Source: Hofstenia miamia
Lineage: Eukaryota; Xenacoelomorpha; Acoela; Hofsteniidae
DNA length: 64,000 nt
Reading direction: 5' to 3'
Assembly: GCA_900660155.1 (NCBI GenBank)
Contig: CABFPE010000165.1
Coordinates: 74,988 to 138,987, forward strand
Shown here: positions 34,760 to 48,560 of the stretch, in pieces
Layout: each line of letters starts with the position of its first letter
Position numbering within the stretch: position 1 is the stretch's first letter
Translations under genes and position numbers: made by a program
The notes under the pieces: model-generated
Told to the model about the DNA's origin: nothing
Database searches by the model: none
What the model saw: the letters and a program-made list of their open reading frames with translations, nothing else

Positions 34760-35029
34760 TCAATAAATCTCGTGTAAAACTACTTCCACTTTTTTTAATT
34801 TCCTATTGCAATTGTTTATATTTTCAAGAATACTTTGTAAGAAATCCCCAGAAATGGTTATTTCCATTTCCGGCCATCCATATTCAGAATTAATATCTGC
34901 AAATATATCAGCAGTAACTCCTGAAACAGCTGCACAAATAGGTCGGATTTGGGCCACACTTATGATTTTGCAGTCTAGATTTGGCTGGGGCCAAAGTTTT
35001 TGGCCTATGTTCATCTCTGTATATAACAT
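34760..35029 (-). CDS. Unknown open frame, possible exon
   Basis: An 89-codon minus-strand frame, richer in GC than its flanks, ends at a stop at 34760. It contains ICAAVSGVTADIFADINSEY and GWPEMEITISGDFLQSILEN. A possible acceptor (TATATACAG) lies at the ATG, so it could be a last exon rather than a whole gene. The opposite strand is also open for 81 codons across the same stretch. No family recognised. Confidence 0.3.
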   Translation of the reverse strand: MLYTEMNIGQKLWPQPNLDCKIISVAQIRPICAAVSGVTADIFADINSEYGWPEMEITISGDFLQSILENINNCNRKLKKVEVVLHEIY

Positions 35030-35585
35030 AAATGCTGATCATAGTGGCTAGTATTGTTATTGGTCACCTCAGTTTCTTAAGTTGTGCAAATGAATAGTAT
35101 GCTATCAAACACTGTGTTAAAATTGATTTTTTTGATGAATTCACTTAACATACAAAATTAGTAAATGTAAATGTTCATCACGGCATTATTTATAGTTAGC
35201 ATTCAAAATGAGATCACAGAATTAAAGTGATTAAAATGTGGCAATATAGGGTTTAAAGCGTTAAATACATGGTTTGCATATCGAAATATGGATAAGTTGC
35301 TGGTTTGCTACATTAGTTAGAAAAAAAATGCCATTATTCCATCTTATTGTGGCATAAAATACATTAAACATTTCTTCATTCTTTATTTTATTACAATTTC
35401 AATATTAATTTTACGATTTTATTTCAATTGTAATTTGACAAAATGACAACGGTGCTATATATATTTATTTCGAATTTCTGCTAATTGATAATGCTATAAA
35501 ATTACAGCAGAAGACCAAATTTGTACCAGTCAGCTATTTGTTCATATTTTTCATTGGTATGTTTTGTTTATGAATAACATTTTAG

Positions 35586-35587
<2 letters not shown>

Positions 35588-35617
<30 letters not shown>
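35588..35617. repeat. (TA)n microsatellite
   Basis: TA run at the left edge of a unit that is repeated on the other side of the 35750 gap. Confidence 0.9.
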
Positions 35618-35620
<3 letters not shown>

Positions 35621-35925
35621 TGATTTGTTCATTTATATTCTTCTTCAATTTAGTCTCAGTAAATTCGTTTTTACTTTTTATCTTTCACTTAATATTTTAT
35701 TAAATTATGTGTTTCTAAATTACGGTTAGGGCTGTTGTACTGCTTTTCANNNNNNNNNNNNNNNNNNNNNNNNNATATATATATATTAATTATTTGTTCA
35801 TTTATATTCTTCTTCTTTTTAGTAGTATCAGTATATTTTTTACTTTTTATCTTTCACTTAATATTTTATTAAATTATGTGTTGTTAAATTACGGTTAGGG
35901 CTGTTGTACTGCTTTTCATTTTCAA
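35590..35925. repeat. About 160-bp direct repeat split by an N gap
   Basis: The stretch from the TA run to TGCTTTTCA (ending 35749) recurs after the gap (about 35775-35918). Both contain TTGTTCATTTATATTCTTCT, ATCTTTCACTTAATATTTTA and ACGGTTAGGGCTGTTGTACT, with a few differences. It may be a true tandem duplication or a haplotype duplication created at the gap. Confidence 0.8.
35750..35774. other. Assembly gap, 25 N
   Basis: Short N run between two near-identical segments. Confidence 1.
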
Positions 35926-37516
35926 TGAAAATTGTTATTATTGCTTTCATTGAAATTGCATGCGATGAGAAACACACTGAGTTTAGGTTGTATAACTAAG
36001 CACTTAGGTTGACTACTTGCACCCAAGTGTTAGGGCTTCTATATTCTTTATCTTAATTAGGGCTTTAGTCTTATACAACTCCTTCTTAAAGGCTATCAAT
36101 ACCAGGTCAGTTGAGTGTGGCCACTCTTCCCTAACATGATCTCCTGTTTACTTTTAACTTTTATTAGGATTGGATATAATAGCAGGAGGAGTTAATTATT
36201 TTGTAGCATCTGTAAATCCATGCATAGGCTTGAAATCCTCAATAAGCTAGGATAGTAGAATAGTTCCCCCCCCCACTTCTTCTATTTAAAAATTCTTATA
36301 AAATGCGTGCATTCTTTTTATATACACATGCGCAAAAAGATTGTGATTACTGATATGTTTAAATAAATGATTACACTTGTGCATTTCAGTAAAGAAAAAA
36401 AATTCCGAGATTTATAAGACAAATTTGCAATGATTCAATAGTAAATCTTTATTTTTCTACTCAAATATCTATTAGCAAAGATTTTAAAATGTTCTCAAAA
36501 GAAAATTATAAATGAATGTGTAATTGAGTCTTCACTATGTGATGGCATTTTCAATAACAAATTTAATAAATCGATTGATCCAAAATTAATTAATTTTTTC
36601 AATTTTTTATGGATTTGTTTGAATAAGTTTTTACTTTTATTATGCTTACTAAACCAAAGTAATTCTCTGAAAGCTTTCATTAAAATAGAATTTCTTTTGG
36701 CATAATATCAAAATATACCTAGAAAGACTAAATATGTCAACAGACTAATGAACAATTTAATTGGAAACTTTGTATTTCACTCACCATTGTAATGATAAAT
36801 TATCATTATAATTTTTAATTAACCAATTTTCAATATAATTTCAGTATATAGTTATATATTATGAATTTATTATTTCATATTTAATTTAATAGTCAAGCAA
36901 CCTATCTCATGTTTTCAGTACTTTTGTTTGTTGCAGTTTTGAAGCATTGTCAAAATAATAGTGTTTGATTTATATACTATTTATATTGTGCTTAAATATG
37001 ATAATTGAAGATCAACATCACAATTTTTAAAATTACTATATTATCATTATATTTTAATGATTTTTAAGTGAACTTCAATTTATTCTTTTGAACTAATTAA
37101 GAAAAGGTCATATGAATCTTTTGTATATCCAAAATAAAATTTTAATGAATTTGTCTTCTCTATATTTTTACTATGTCTTTTTGAATTAACACTTTATAAA
37201 AATATTGACTTCTTCATTAAGCCCAACCTCATAACTATAAATATATATACATTATTATTAGAAAGCATGTAACAGCTCTATGATTATTTGACAACAAACA
37301 TTACATAGCCAATCAATAGTGAGCATATTTCATTTTTTTTTCACTACTAGAGGCACAAAAAAATTTTGGAACTGTTATAATGTGTAAGCAAGAGAGAGAA
37401 TAAAACTATTTGCTTCTTCATTACCACAAAGGAATTTCTTGTCACATTGTTGATTTTCAGCCTCAGCAAAATTTAGCCAAATCTCATTGGCATGGCTTGT
37501 GTATTAAGACCACCAA

Positions 37517-37757
37517 ATTTCCATGCTCATAATGTCATTACTCATACTTGTTTGTAATTCCCATGCTCTAGTTATGATGGTTAGTTTTTACTTTAGCTTC
37601 TTGCTCATGCACTATATTATTCTAAATTCTCTCACATGGTTTACATCAATTGCTTGTTTGAATGCTAATAAATACTTACTACCAGTGATTTCTAGCACAT
37701 ACAATGGATCAAATTTCTTAAGTTTCCCTTGTGCTAATATTTTGGCAATGCTAGATG
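37517..37757 (+). repeat. Left direct repeat bounding the fossil
   Basis: Matches 45839-46035 in the same orientation. Shared words include CTCATAATGTCATTACTCAT and TGGTTTACATCAATTGCT. The right copy lacks about 45 bases. A possible LTR remnant. Confidence 0.6.
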
Positions 37758-40700
37758 ATGACCAAGGACAGTGTAAAGAACACAACTTTGAAGAATCTTG
37801 TTACTTTTTCCTGGTTAACATTAAAAAATTGTTAATTTTTTGTTTGAAAGAACATCACTCAATTACAATTAAAGATGAAAACTGTAAACTGTACTTTAAA
37901 TATTCTTAGTGTGTGAACCTAATAAAAATTGGCTGTATTACTGAAAAGTAAGTTATTCTTATATTTAATATACCAACTAGAGATATCTGAAAATTATTCA
38001 CTAAGCAACTCTAAAGCAATGATTTTTAAAACTAAATGTAAGCTAAACACTATCTTGACAAAGATTGAATCTACTGCAACTCTTAGAACAAACCAAACTC
38101 TCTCTCTCTCTTCACATAACTGAAGTAGAGACAAATGTCAATGGAATATAATGCTACTTATCTAAGAACTTTAAAGAAGGGTCAACGAATTAACATCATT
38201 CTAAACCTTCATAGAAAATTATCTATGCTCACAAAACTGCTTATCAGCCATGCCTCTCCCAACTGTAACACCTTCTCTTGACACTCAATCAGTGTCCATG
38301 GAATATCTTGATAATAGAAATTTCTGAACAAAGGCAAAGAACTCAAGAAAAACTAAACAAATTTAAAAACAATATTTTTGCCTCTATTAACACTCTCATG
38401 AGAAGAAATGAAATTCAATCAACCATGCAGCTTTCTTAGAACTGCCAACAACACTCACTCCCCTACAAGAAGGAGAGCAACCTCTCCAATGCCAACTCCT
38501 AAACAAATATTTGATATGAAAATGAAAAAAAATTACCTAATAATCCTCTCAACATTGAAATGAAAATTTTGAGTCCATCCTAATCATATATAGGAAAATT
38601 CAATGTTGAAGATCAAACCTTCTGAGAATGGCTAGTTTTGTTCAAAATCTGTCTTTTCCAACAAAATGGAACAAAAAAACAGAGAAGTACACAACTACAA
38701 TTCTACCTCAACTTAGACACAGAAACCAAAGCCAATTATGACAAACTAACTAATGCACTAGCAGAGTATTTCAACAATGATAATGCAAAGAAGCAATACC
38801 AAATGCAGCTCTAAACTGCAAAAACTCAAAAGATTGTGACATAATCAATTATATCTATAAAGTTGATAGACTTCTCTGCATCTCTCAAGAGGAAGAACAC
38901 TACTATCCCCAAGATCTATATTCTTTTATATGTACCATATTGCAAGAAAATATGAAATGAAGATTTGAAAACAAGTGCAATATTGATGGCAATATGGAAA
39001 CACTAATAATAAAGTTAATCTTGATAAACCTATCATTAGAAAACAATGATCAGATAAACCATGAAATAGGAAAATCAACAAAGCAACAATAATGACCATT
39101 CAATAAAAAAAAAGAAAACACAAGCAGCAATAAATATACTGTCAACAGAAAAACAAAAAATAAGATGCAGAAAATGTGCTCAACAAGGCACACTCAACTG
39201 GAAATCAAAACAGTCATGTACACCATTAATGATAATGGATTCTGTGCAGCAGACAACACAGAAGAACTTGCACAAGTTATTGAAAATCAAGAAAACAATT
39301 TAACTAAACAGGGTGCTGTCTCCAAACTGTGCAAAAGAAGTACTAATTGTTACTGACTTATTGAAAAGAAACCTCAATTCGGTCAGAATTAACAGTACAA
39401 ATATTAAATCAACAGTTGACATATGATTGTCTAACACTATTATGGTAGATTCCTGTGCTAATAAATTAGGATGGAATAGAAATGACATAACAAGCAACAA
39501 TACACAACTGATCAATATCTCTTGTGATTATGTAAATATTAATGAAGTCATATGAAACTCATTTCTAACAAACCAAAATGTGAAATTCAAACAGGATATC
39601 TATATAGTTGACACTGTAAACCAATCTCTGTCATATCAAATGATTTTAGGAAGAGATATCCTCACCAACAACTGCTTGATCAATTATTCAAAAAAATGTT
39701 AAAAATTCAAGAATATAAAAACATCACAATTTCCATGTCAACAAAGGAAAACATCATTTGTGAATTCTGCTTAACAGAAAATTTATGTATAAAGCTGTTT
39801 CACTGGAAATTGGTAAACATTGAAAATAACAAGCTGACTATGTAGTCACTGGAAAAAAGGTATTGCTCAATTGAAAATCACTGTGCTTAACAACATATCC
39901 ACTATAAAAGATGGAATGGGCATAACAGCAATAGTGAACAACAGCCCACAACATATTTTAAGCAAGAAAAACAACTTATGATTACTGGAATTTCTCTACA
40001 GAAATAAAAATGAAAATCAAACACATACTAACAATTATCAGCCAGCAGAAGACAATAAGTGACAAATAAATACCATTGATTTCTAAACTAAGCCAACCCT
40101 ACTTAACATCAAAATAAATTGTTGCACTTAACACCACTCTAAAAAACAATGCTGATGTATTCAAGAGCAGAGATATAGGCATTGGAAAGACCATTGGATT
40201 TGAGCACAAAATAAACACAACATTGAACAAACTGATCAAACAAGCATACTGCCATGTAACAACCCACTTCCAAGAAACTTATGCAAAAACTCTAACAGAT
40301 CTGCTAAATAACAGAATAATATGTAGGAACAAAAGTCCATACACATTGCCCACAGTGTTTATACAGCAACAAGATAAACATTGACTATGCATCAACATTT
40401 GTAACCTCAAAAAAGGAACAAAAAAGAATGCATGCCATCTCCCATGCATAAAACACATGCTTTACAATGCCACTCAACATAAACTTTTCATGGCAATTGA
40501 TTTATGTAAGGCATAGTAGCAGGTGCCTATGAAAGAAGAACATATAGAAAAAATAGCATTTATAACACTATATTGTCTCTATGAATGGATCTACACTGCC
40601 TTCATATTATGCAACACACCTGCCACCTTCCAATGATACATCACAACAGTCCTCAAGTATAACAAAGCTTCACTACTGGCTGGAGTTACCACATATATTG

Positions 40701-43700
40701 ACAACATGGTAATTGGTACAACATTTTTATTATCACATCTTTATACCAAATTTAGCCCCAAAACCATCAACATGTGTAATCTACTAAAAAGAACAAAGAA
40801 TTTGTATGGTCCTGGTAAGAACAAGAAGAACTAGACAACCTCCAAACCAAAGTGAAAAAAATTAATTCACTAAGCTCTCCTACACCTGGCAACATATTCA
40901 TTTTGGATTGTGATGCCAGCATTGTCACAATAAGACCTATGCTAAGCCAGATTCAGGAACGGGAAAAAGTCCCAATACAATGGTCTTCATGGAAACTGAA
41001 GCCAGCACCACAAAGCTGGAAATGTTAGCACTCATTGAATATCTAAAGAAATTCCATCATTTCTTAATAGGAGAACAAACATTTCAAGTACGCACTGAAA
41101 ACAGCAGCTTCTGCTGGCTAAAAAAGTACATGGGCAATTGCTCCTCCATAATACCATACTGGATTGAATATCTAAATGACTTCAATTTCACAATAGAGCA
41201 TCATAAAAGAAAACTGCACAACACCACAGAATTGCAGACAGCACTACCACAATAGCAACAAGAACTATGACAAGCAGATTTCAAAAAAATGAAAATTTAA
41301 TTTCATTGCTATGGTTCAATATGACAATCTATTAGACATCAATGTAGATAGAAATGGAAAACTGATAGTACTGCTACTAATTATCATGATAAAAGAAGAA
41401 ATAGCAGTGGAGGAGATAGCAAAAGCTCAACAAAAAGACATGCATTCAGTCAAATTATCAAATGCATAGAAAACAAGCATGAAATCATCAATAGCATTAT
41501 CACAAAAATATAATTGGAAGTTAACTCTATGTAGAATACTCTACACAGCCCCAGACTCCAACAATATAATAGCTCAATCAAAGTACTACAAATGAGAGGC
41601 CACTAAAAAGATCCATGAAAAAGGTCACCTTGGAGTATACTAAACAGAAATAACTTTTCATGAAAACTTCATCACAACTTATCTAAGAAAACTGTGGAAG
41701 ATGTAATTAATAAGTGTCAAACACAAATTCTCCTCAACAAACACTGCTTTCCAGAACAATGAACAGAATTGGAAAAACTTTTTGCAGAATGAACAAATCA
41801 AATCATCACTTGTGATATTGAACAGCTGTCAAAAGATGATCAAGGACATACATGCATTCTAGTCATGGTTGACATTTTTACAAAGTACTGTAAAATGATT
41901 ACACTATAAAACAAACCATCACAGAAGATATATTACATAACTGAATATGTGTTTTCAGCCCCAGGATAACAGAGGAGTCAAAAGAGTAAACAAAACTTTA
42001 CTGGCAGCAAGAAATGGAGAGAAGCACTACCACTAGTCTAATATTCTTACAACTCTTTAACCCATGCAACCACTAAGATGACGCCTTAAAAAGCACTGTA
42101 CAGCCACAAAACATAACTCCAATATCAATGCTATTCTGAGGATAAATTAAACAGCTATTTCTGAAAATAAAACTAACTCACAAAACAATGTGCTGCAACA
42201 TGAACAAAAGAAGTCTGCCAACATTGCTACTTCAACAAATCCCAATATGTAGAACCACACAAGGTTGGTAACAAAGTACTCACTTATATGCCTGGTGCAT
42301 TCAAAGATGAAAAACAAGTAGGAAAATTACTGCATGTTTGGGAAAGTTCTGACACAATCAAAAAAGCTCTACCTCACAACAACTATATACTAGATAACAA
42401 AAAATCACCCACTTTAAAAACCTGAAAATAACAGCTAAAAACATTGAGCATGCTAAAATTAATTACTTTGAAAAACTTGAATTGATTCATATAGAAAATA
42501 ATGAACAGTATCTAATACTGAAAATGAACTCAAGTAAAGAGCAACCTTTGATGAAATTTACAAACCAAATTCTTTATTGCCAGTTTGAATGTGCACACAA
42601 CCAAGTCAATTAGTAAACATAATATTAATTATAAGGAATGGTAAATTAACATTGCATTTTTGCCTTTACATAATGAAATGACATTGCAGTCTGAGAAAAC
42701 CACCATAGAAACATGCTAAACAAGTTAACTCACTTTGAGCTCCTAGCTCCCCAGATGCAATGTGTACTAAAAGGTTCATCTCAGGTATGCAGGGAATCCT
42801 TGACACAACTTCTACCATCTCAAGCAGAGTCAATATTAGCTATGGAAACAGAGGACTTCCACACCCTCCAAAGAAGATCCACACCTCCCATACCCACAAA
42901 AACATAACAATGACCTCAAAGATACCAATCTGCCACCCTCTATCAACATCATCCTTTGAGAGCAGTCAACAAGTAGAGAGATTACAACAACACAAAAACA
43001 AAATGTTAAAAGTTAGTGGTGAACTATTGCATCCATATTACATCACTACCCATAAAAGCAGATAGATCTCAGCTTGTAACCTATCCATGATATCTCAGCA
43101 AGCCATTTCTAACATCTTATCAATTTTTGAAAACAGAGTTGATTGCATCACAGTCACACTCACCCTGGATGTGGAGAAATTCCCAAAAGTTAACACAATC
43201 ATCTTCTACAATAAATACTTGCAAGAAAATTTAAGCAGAGAATAATTTAGAAGCACAGTACACATCAATCCTAATTTCTGGCTCAAATATATACTCAAAG
43301 TCATTAAGAATAAGAAAGCCTGCATACAAATAGATTGCATTAACATAGATTGGAGCAACCTTATGCTGACATACATCATCAAAGAGGAGGACAAAAAACA
43401 ATGCAAAACTAATCCAATTAATACATTTCATATTAGTACATGAAAATGTCTTAAACAAAACAGCCAACTTCATTAACATAGAGGACACAAAAATCTGAAT
43501 TCAAAAAAAAGTGATTTCACTGATCACCAGAAAATTAAGACATTTACTACTATTCCAATCATCCATCACTATATTTCCCATCAAACTAAAGAAAATTGCA
43601 TATGAGAGATATGAGAAATACATAACAAATATCATCAACCATGAGAATGCCATGGGTAAAACCTCTTCAGTTATCCTACAAAACAGATTTGGCATCACAG

Positions 43701-45838
43701 AACATAATATCAATCTCTGGCATACTCATGCAAAGAAATTCATGTGGGGTGTAACTTCTGATATGCATCTCAAACAAACTGAAAATGAACCTACCTTACA
43801 TATAACTAACAAACTGCTAAAATGACAAAAAGCCTCTAAAAAAGAGTACTTACACAATTGTTGCAACCACAACATAAATTAAAAACACCAGGAACTATTT
43901 GATTACTTTCTCAAAAGCTATGTGGAGTTCTTATACAACCTAATTGATATCACAGAGAAAATGATAAATATGGAGGGTGAATATGAACTAATATGCATCA
44001 TTTAACTCAAACCCTAAGCTACAATAATGCTCAAAGAAGAAGAGGAAATACAAAATATCTCAACTCTACTACTATCACCAAGAATACAATCATCCATCAA
44101 CACCATCCTCAATGAGAAAATCACAAAAGTTGAACAAATTCAAAACCCAACATGGGTCACAACCTCAGAACAAAACCACCTGATCAACAAAGTCATACTT
44201 GAAAAATAAGCACAAATTGGAATCAGCTCAATACAATTTTTGCCAAGCAAACTGTCAGATATTGAAACTATAAAAACAAACTTCTTTACAAAATGCTTTA
44301 TGAAGGAGGAGAATGTGCAAGCATGATGTTTCTAAGACCTAGAGAGATAGAAAAATCCTTAGTAACAATTTAACTGATCTCTTTTGGATATGTACAAATC
44401 ACCAGAACACACACAACCTGGTCACAACTTGAATCAAAAATAGCAACATCCAACCATTTCTGCATTCCACCAGAAATCCTCAGCATACCCATCATTGTAC
44501 CAAACAACAAATATAAGAAGATTAATCCAGCAAATCACAACCTACACTGCAATGATAATTATCAAAACTGCCCAGAGAAAATCACAAGAGTAAAATACTC
44601 TGATTCCTTCAAAAAAGCAGCTAAAATACTAAACAAGAAAAACAAACAATACCACCTCCTTATAAACATCAAGCATGCACCAGAAACCATATATCAAAAA
44701 CAAAAGCCAATTAGAGAACACATATCTAATCTAAAGACAAAAATACAAGATAAAAGACTAAGAATATTTACATTCTTCACAGGTGTGAATGACAAAATCT
44801 GGGTGAACTTGTGGAAGGAAGACATCTGCTACTATAATGCTGCTAAAAGAGTAGAAATAATTACCATATTATGAGCTGGATTCAGCAATCCCAACAATAT
44901 GAATGAGAAATTAATCTACAAAAACATCAATTTTTTCAATAAGGATACATCCCAACATGATTCATTACAAAATACCTTTAAATTATTCTTCCCCAATTCA
45001 AAGATTGATACAACACTGGCACATACATCTGATATCAATGCAAAGATTACTCTCATGATCACCCTAAAAGAATAAAAACTATACCAAATGTATTACAATA
45101 TATTCCAAAGAAAAATAAATAACTTATGCCAATCATTAGTTGCATCAGCAGCAATGAAAAATCTACAGTACATAAAATATAACAAGTCCTTAACTACTGA
45201 ACTGAAAACATTTGCCACTTTCACACAAGATTAAAACATGAAAAGATTACCATGCAACATAACCAAAATACTAAAAATGCTGAATGACATAAAGATACTC
45301 AAGCAGCAACAGTCTCACTAGTTCCATCAACAGCACATTGGGAGGACATGTGGCACCAGGACTCCAAATTGCCATAATCAAACTTAAAACTGTACATTGT
45401 TCTCAATTGTTTACAATTTTTCATTGGCTAAATTCATAGTCATGCTTAATGACATATTTTAATGTGCAATTTAAAAATTCAATTTTGTAAACATTCCTGT
45501 TTGCCAGTTTGTCTGGTTCTTGTTTTGAGTTATTTTTTGATTTATTGTATATATATAGGGAAACATGTGGGTATTCCATTAATAAAAGGTTTTAGTTTAA
45601 TATTACATAAACTCTGTCACTCTGTTTAAAATTGTTTTTTGCTAAAATGATAATGTCAAGCTAAATTCTCAAAGTAAGGGAGAGGGATTCAGCTTGCCTA
45701 TCTGCTGCAGCAGGCCCAACTCAGCATTGGAGTGTGAACCAGATTCCTTTTATATGGAATAGTGATTGCTTTGCTTAATTGGTTAATTAACTATAATGCC
45801 TGGTAATTTTGTTTTCACTTTGGCTTTGGCCAAGTAAT

Positions 45839-46035
45839 TTCAATGCTCATAATGTCATTACTCATACTTGTTTGTAGTTCCTACACTCTAGTTTTGATGG
45901 TTAGTTTTTCTTTACCTTCTTGCTCATGCAGTGTATTGTTCTAAATTCTCTCATATGGTTTACATCAATTGCTAGAATGTACAATGGATCAAATTACTTA
46001 AGTTTTCCCTGTTCTAATATTGTGGAGATGCTAGA
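45839..46035 (+). repeat. Right direct repeat bounding the fossil
   Basis: Partner of 37517-37757, about 90% alike by eye. It runs into a (TA)n tract at its right edge. Confidence 0.6.
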
Positions 46036-46037
<2 letters not shown>

Positions 46038-46088
<51 letters not shown>

Positions 46089-46091
46089 TAT
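46038..46091. repeat. (TA)n microsatellite
   Basis: TA run with one TG interruption, directly next to the right direct repeat. Confidence 0.95.
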
Positions 46092-48560
46092 GAAAAATCA
46101 ACAGCCTGAAATTTTGGCCTTTTGAATTGTCATCTAAAGTTTATGTAAAGCTGAATTGAAATTAAAACCATAAATATGCCACAAATAGCTTCCAAGAAAT
46201 GAAATTTTCATTACAGTGTGTATTCAATTGAAAACAGAAATGGTGTGCTTTTAATACTCAATGCAGAATATTTTTTCAAGTTTTAGTTTTTGAAATATTT
46301 TCTAGAAAGTTACTTTTGATACTGTATGTATGAGGAAAATTACTTTGAGTTAGCATGCTTATTAGATATTTCAAATTTGCTCTTTGTTAGCTGTTTTATT
46401 ATCATTACAATATTTATATAAATGTGTATGCATATATTAATATGCTTTTCTCTAAATATTTGATAAATTTAAACCATTTTCCCCCTAATCCTGAATTTAG
46501 GTGAAAATAGTTCTCCCATAAACTGTTAAAAAGCTTCATCTATTATTTCTGAGTTTTACACAAAGATATTTCTACTAGAAACTTTCTAATAGTTGTATGC
46601 TGATAAATCCTAACTTAGATTAGTTTGGTAAAGATATATTTATCAATTTATAATATTTTGACACTGAATTTTTAATCTGATGCATTTGATATTAAATACA
46701 TGAAAACTTTTTCTTTCTAAGCAAACTGCAGTGTTTTATGAAATTACTTCTTGAACACACATTAATAAAGCATCCTTAGATTTCACTATGACTAATGGAA
46801 ATGATATCTACCAAAATGTGCATCTGCATATGTCAATAAATTTATTAAACACTTCTTTATTCTTAAATTTAAAACTTGTAAGAAAATATTTTGAATTATG
46901 AAATCATTATAAATTTTAAATCAACTAATTATAATTAATAACACAATGCAATAATATGTTTTTGCTAAGTTGAGTCATTTTATACTATAATATTACCACG
47001 CTCTCCAAAATAGAAATATTAAATTAATACTTACATATTTGTATTATTAATAATAATATAATTGAAATGGAAAGATAACATTTAATACAATTATAGATAG
47101 CATGTAAAAGTTGTAATTTCTTCAATTTAGCTTTGCAACAAATATGTACATTAACTAAATTTTGGCGACGCATTCAGCATGAAAATAATTTTTTTAAAGC
47201 AATTGTCCTTTCCTAGACATGAAAGAGAACATTAAATAATTTCAGAAAAGCGTGATTCTAGTAATAGTTATTATTTGTTAAGCATCTTTTATACACATTT
47301 AATGGAAAATTGATAGAATGAATCAGTTCATTTTAGTCTTCTGAGTAGTTTATAGTAGTCATTGGAGAAAATTAGAAATTTTCATTGAATTAAAAATTAA
47401 ATATTTACATTTCACATAGGGCTAAAATAATGAATTTTTAATGACAAAAAATCGGCTTTTAATACAAAATTTGTTAAGCTTATTCCTTATAGTTTGACAA
47501 AGTTAACTCATATATTTGTTGGAACAAGGATTCTGCTCTTGCAGAACTAATAATGATGTACATTAATACATAATGTATAATACCGAAATATTCATATAGT
47601 ACTTCATTTAAAAATGTTATCAAATAGTTGGTACATCTTGGTAATAAAAATACATGAGAGTCTAATTATCAAATAAAAACATTTATGTCAACTCAAATCA
47701 GTAATGAATAAATTTCAAAAAATTATCATCTATGCAAATTAAGGAAAGACAAATAATGAAAGTAACTAAAATTTTATAGTCCAGATTTCTTATGAACAAC
47801 TCGTCAAAAAAAATTACTATTTTACCCTAGCCCTCACCGAATTCAGAACGTTTATTGGAAAGTTTATTGGAAATATAAATTTGCTTGGAAAGTTTAGAGA
47901 ATTGCAATATTAACTCCAGGTTAATTATATTCAATAAAACACATATGTAGTTTATATAACATAATATCCTTGCGCATATTTCGCGATCTGGCAATCCTCA
48001 CATGTTCTCAAAATCACCCTATAGACTGCAGAAGCAGTGCAATGATACATTTTTTATTTCTTCTGAGCTTCAGAACTATTAAAGTCGTAATTGCTGCAAC
48101 TTTAGAAATAATTGGACAGCATTGTTAGAAATGTAAGTGGTAGTAGGAATTAGTTTCAGAAGCTGAGGGCAGTTTTCCTCATCAAATTTTTCTTTAATAT
48201 GTCTATTTGTTGCACTGCACTAAAATATAAAAGCCATGTGGCTCTCATGGACTGCTATTTATATGTCAAAATAGAATTCTTCCCATTCACAAATACCTAA
48301 TTGGCTAAAGTATTAGTAAACAATACTTATTTATAACATACATAGGAATGTAAAATTTAGAATGGAAATTTTCAAAGTTATCCGGTCACTGCTGAATTGA
48401 AAAGGAAAACCACTTTAACTGTTTTCTTTAGAATATAAGGATAACAACTTCTCCCTAATCAACTGAGTTTTAATCAAAAATAGACATCATTGACTATTAA
48501 CAAAATCCGACTAATTTAATACCCATAGTTTAGAATACGATTAACTCTAATTAGAGGACT
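46092..48560. other. Gene-free stretch
   Basis: AT-rich with no supported gene. The CpG-poor character persists to about 47000 and then ends abruptly. Confidence 0.5.

Larger units (their letters stand above)
37517..46035 (+). mobile_element. Ty3/gypsy-type LTR retrotransposon, heavily decayed fossil
   Basis: A plus-strand relic with parts in gag-pol order: gag-like (about 38600-39050), protease-like (39380-39690), reverse transcriptase (40150-40760), RNase H (40860-41250; the clearest piece), and integrase with a downstream chromatin-targeting-like module (41560-42440). This order, with integrase after RNase H, is the Ty3/gypsy layout. From 42700 to 45300 there is further coding-like sequence of unknown kind. 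Direct repeats of about 240 and 200 bases at 37517-37757 and 45839-46035, roughly 90% alike, may be remains of the terminal repeats. It carries dozens of breaks and is old. Confidence 0.7.
36574..46998. other. 10.4-kb block almost without CpG
   Basis: Between the CpG at 36572 and the one at 46999 I count only about five CpG dinucleotides (near 38186, 39380, 40960, 41091 and 42082). Flanking sequence has roughly one per hundred bases. CA and TG are correspondingly common. The block contains the Ty3/gypsy fossil plus about 0.9 kb of non-element sequence on each side. Confidence 0.85.

Noticed and set aside
34806-35051. Plus-strand 81-codon frame
   Set aside because: Antisense to the more protein-like minus frame; treated as its shadow.
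37523-37909. 128-codon open frame as a membrane protein gene
   Set aside because: It overlaps the direct repeat bounding the fossil, its counterpart at 45.8 kb is not open in the same way, and hydrophobicity follows from base composition.
45349-45660. TGTGGCACCAGGAC... as the start of a 3' LTR of the fossil
   Set aside because: A TG start after a GGGAGGA tract and a later AATAAA are suggestive, but no matching copy was found near the left end, so boundaries cannot be supported.
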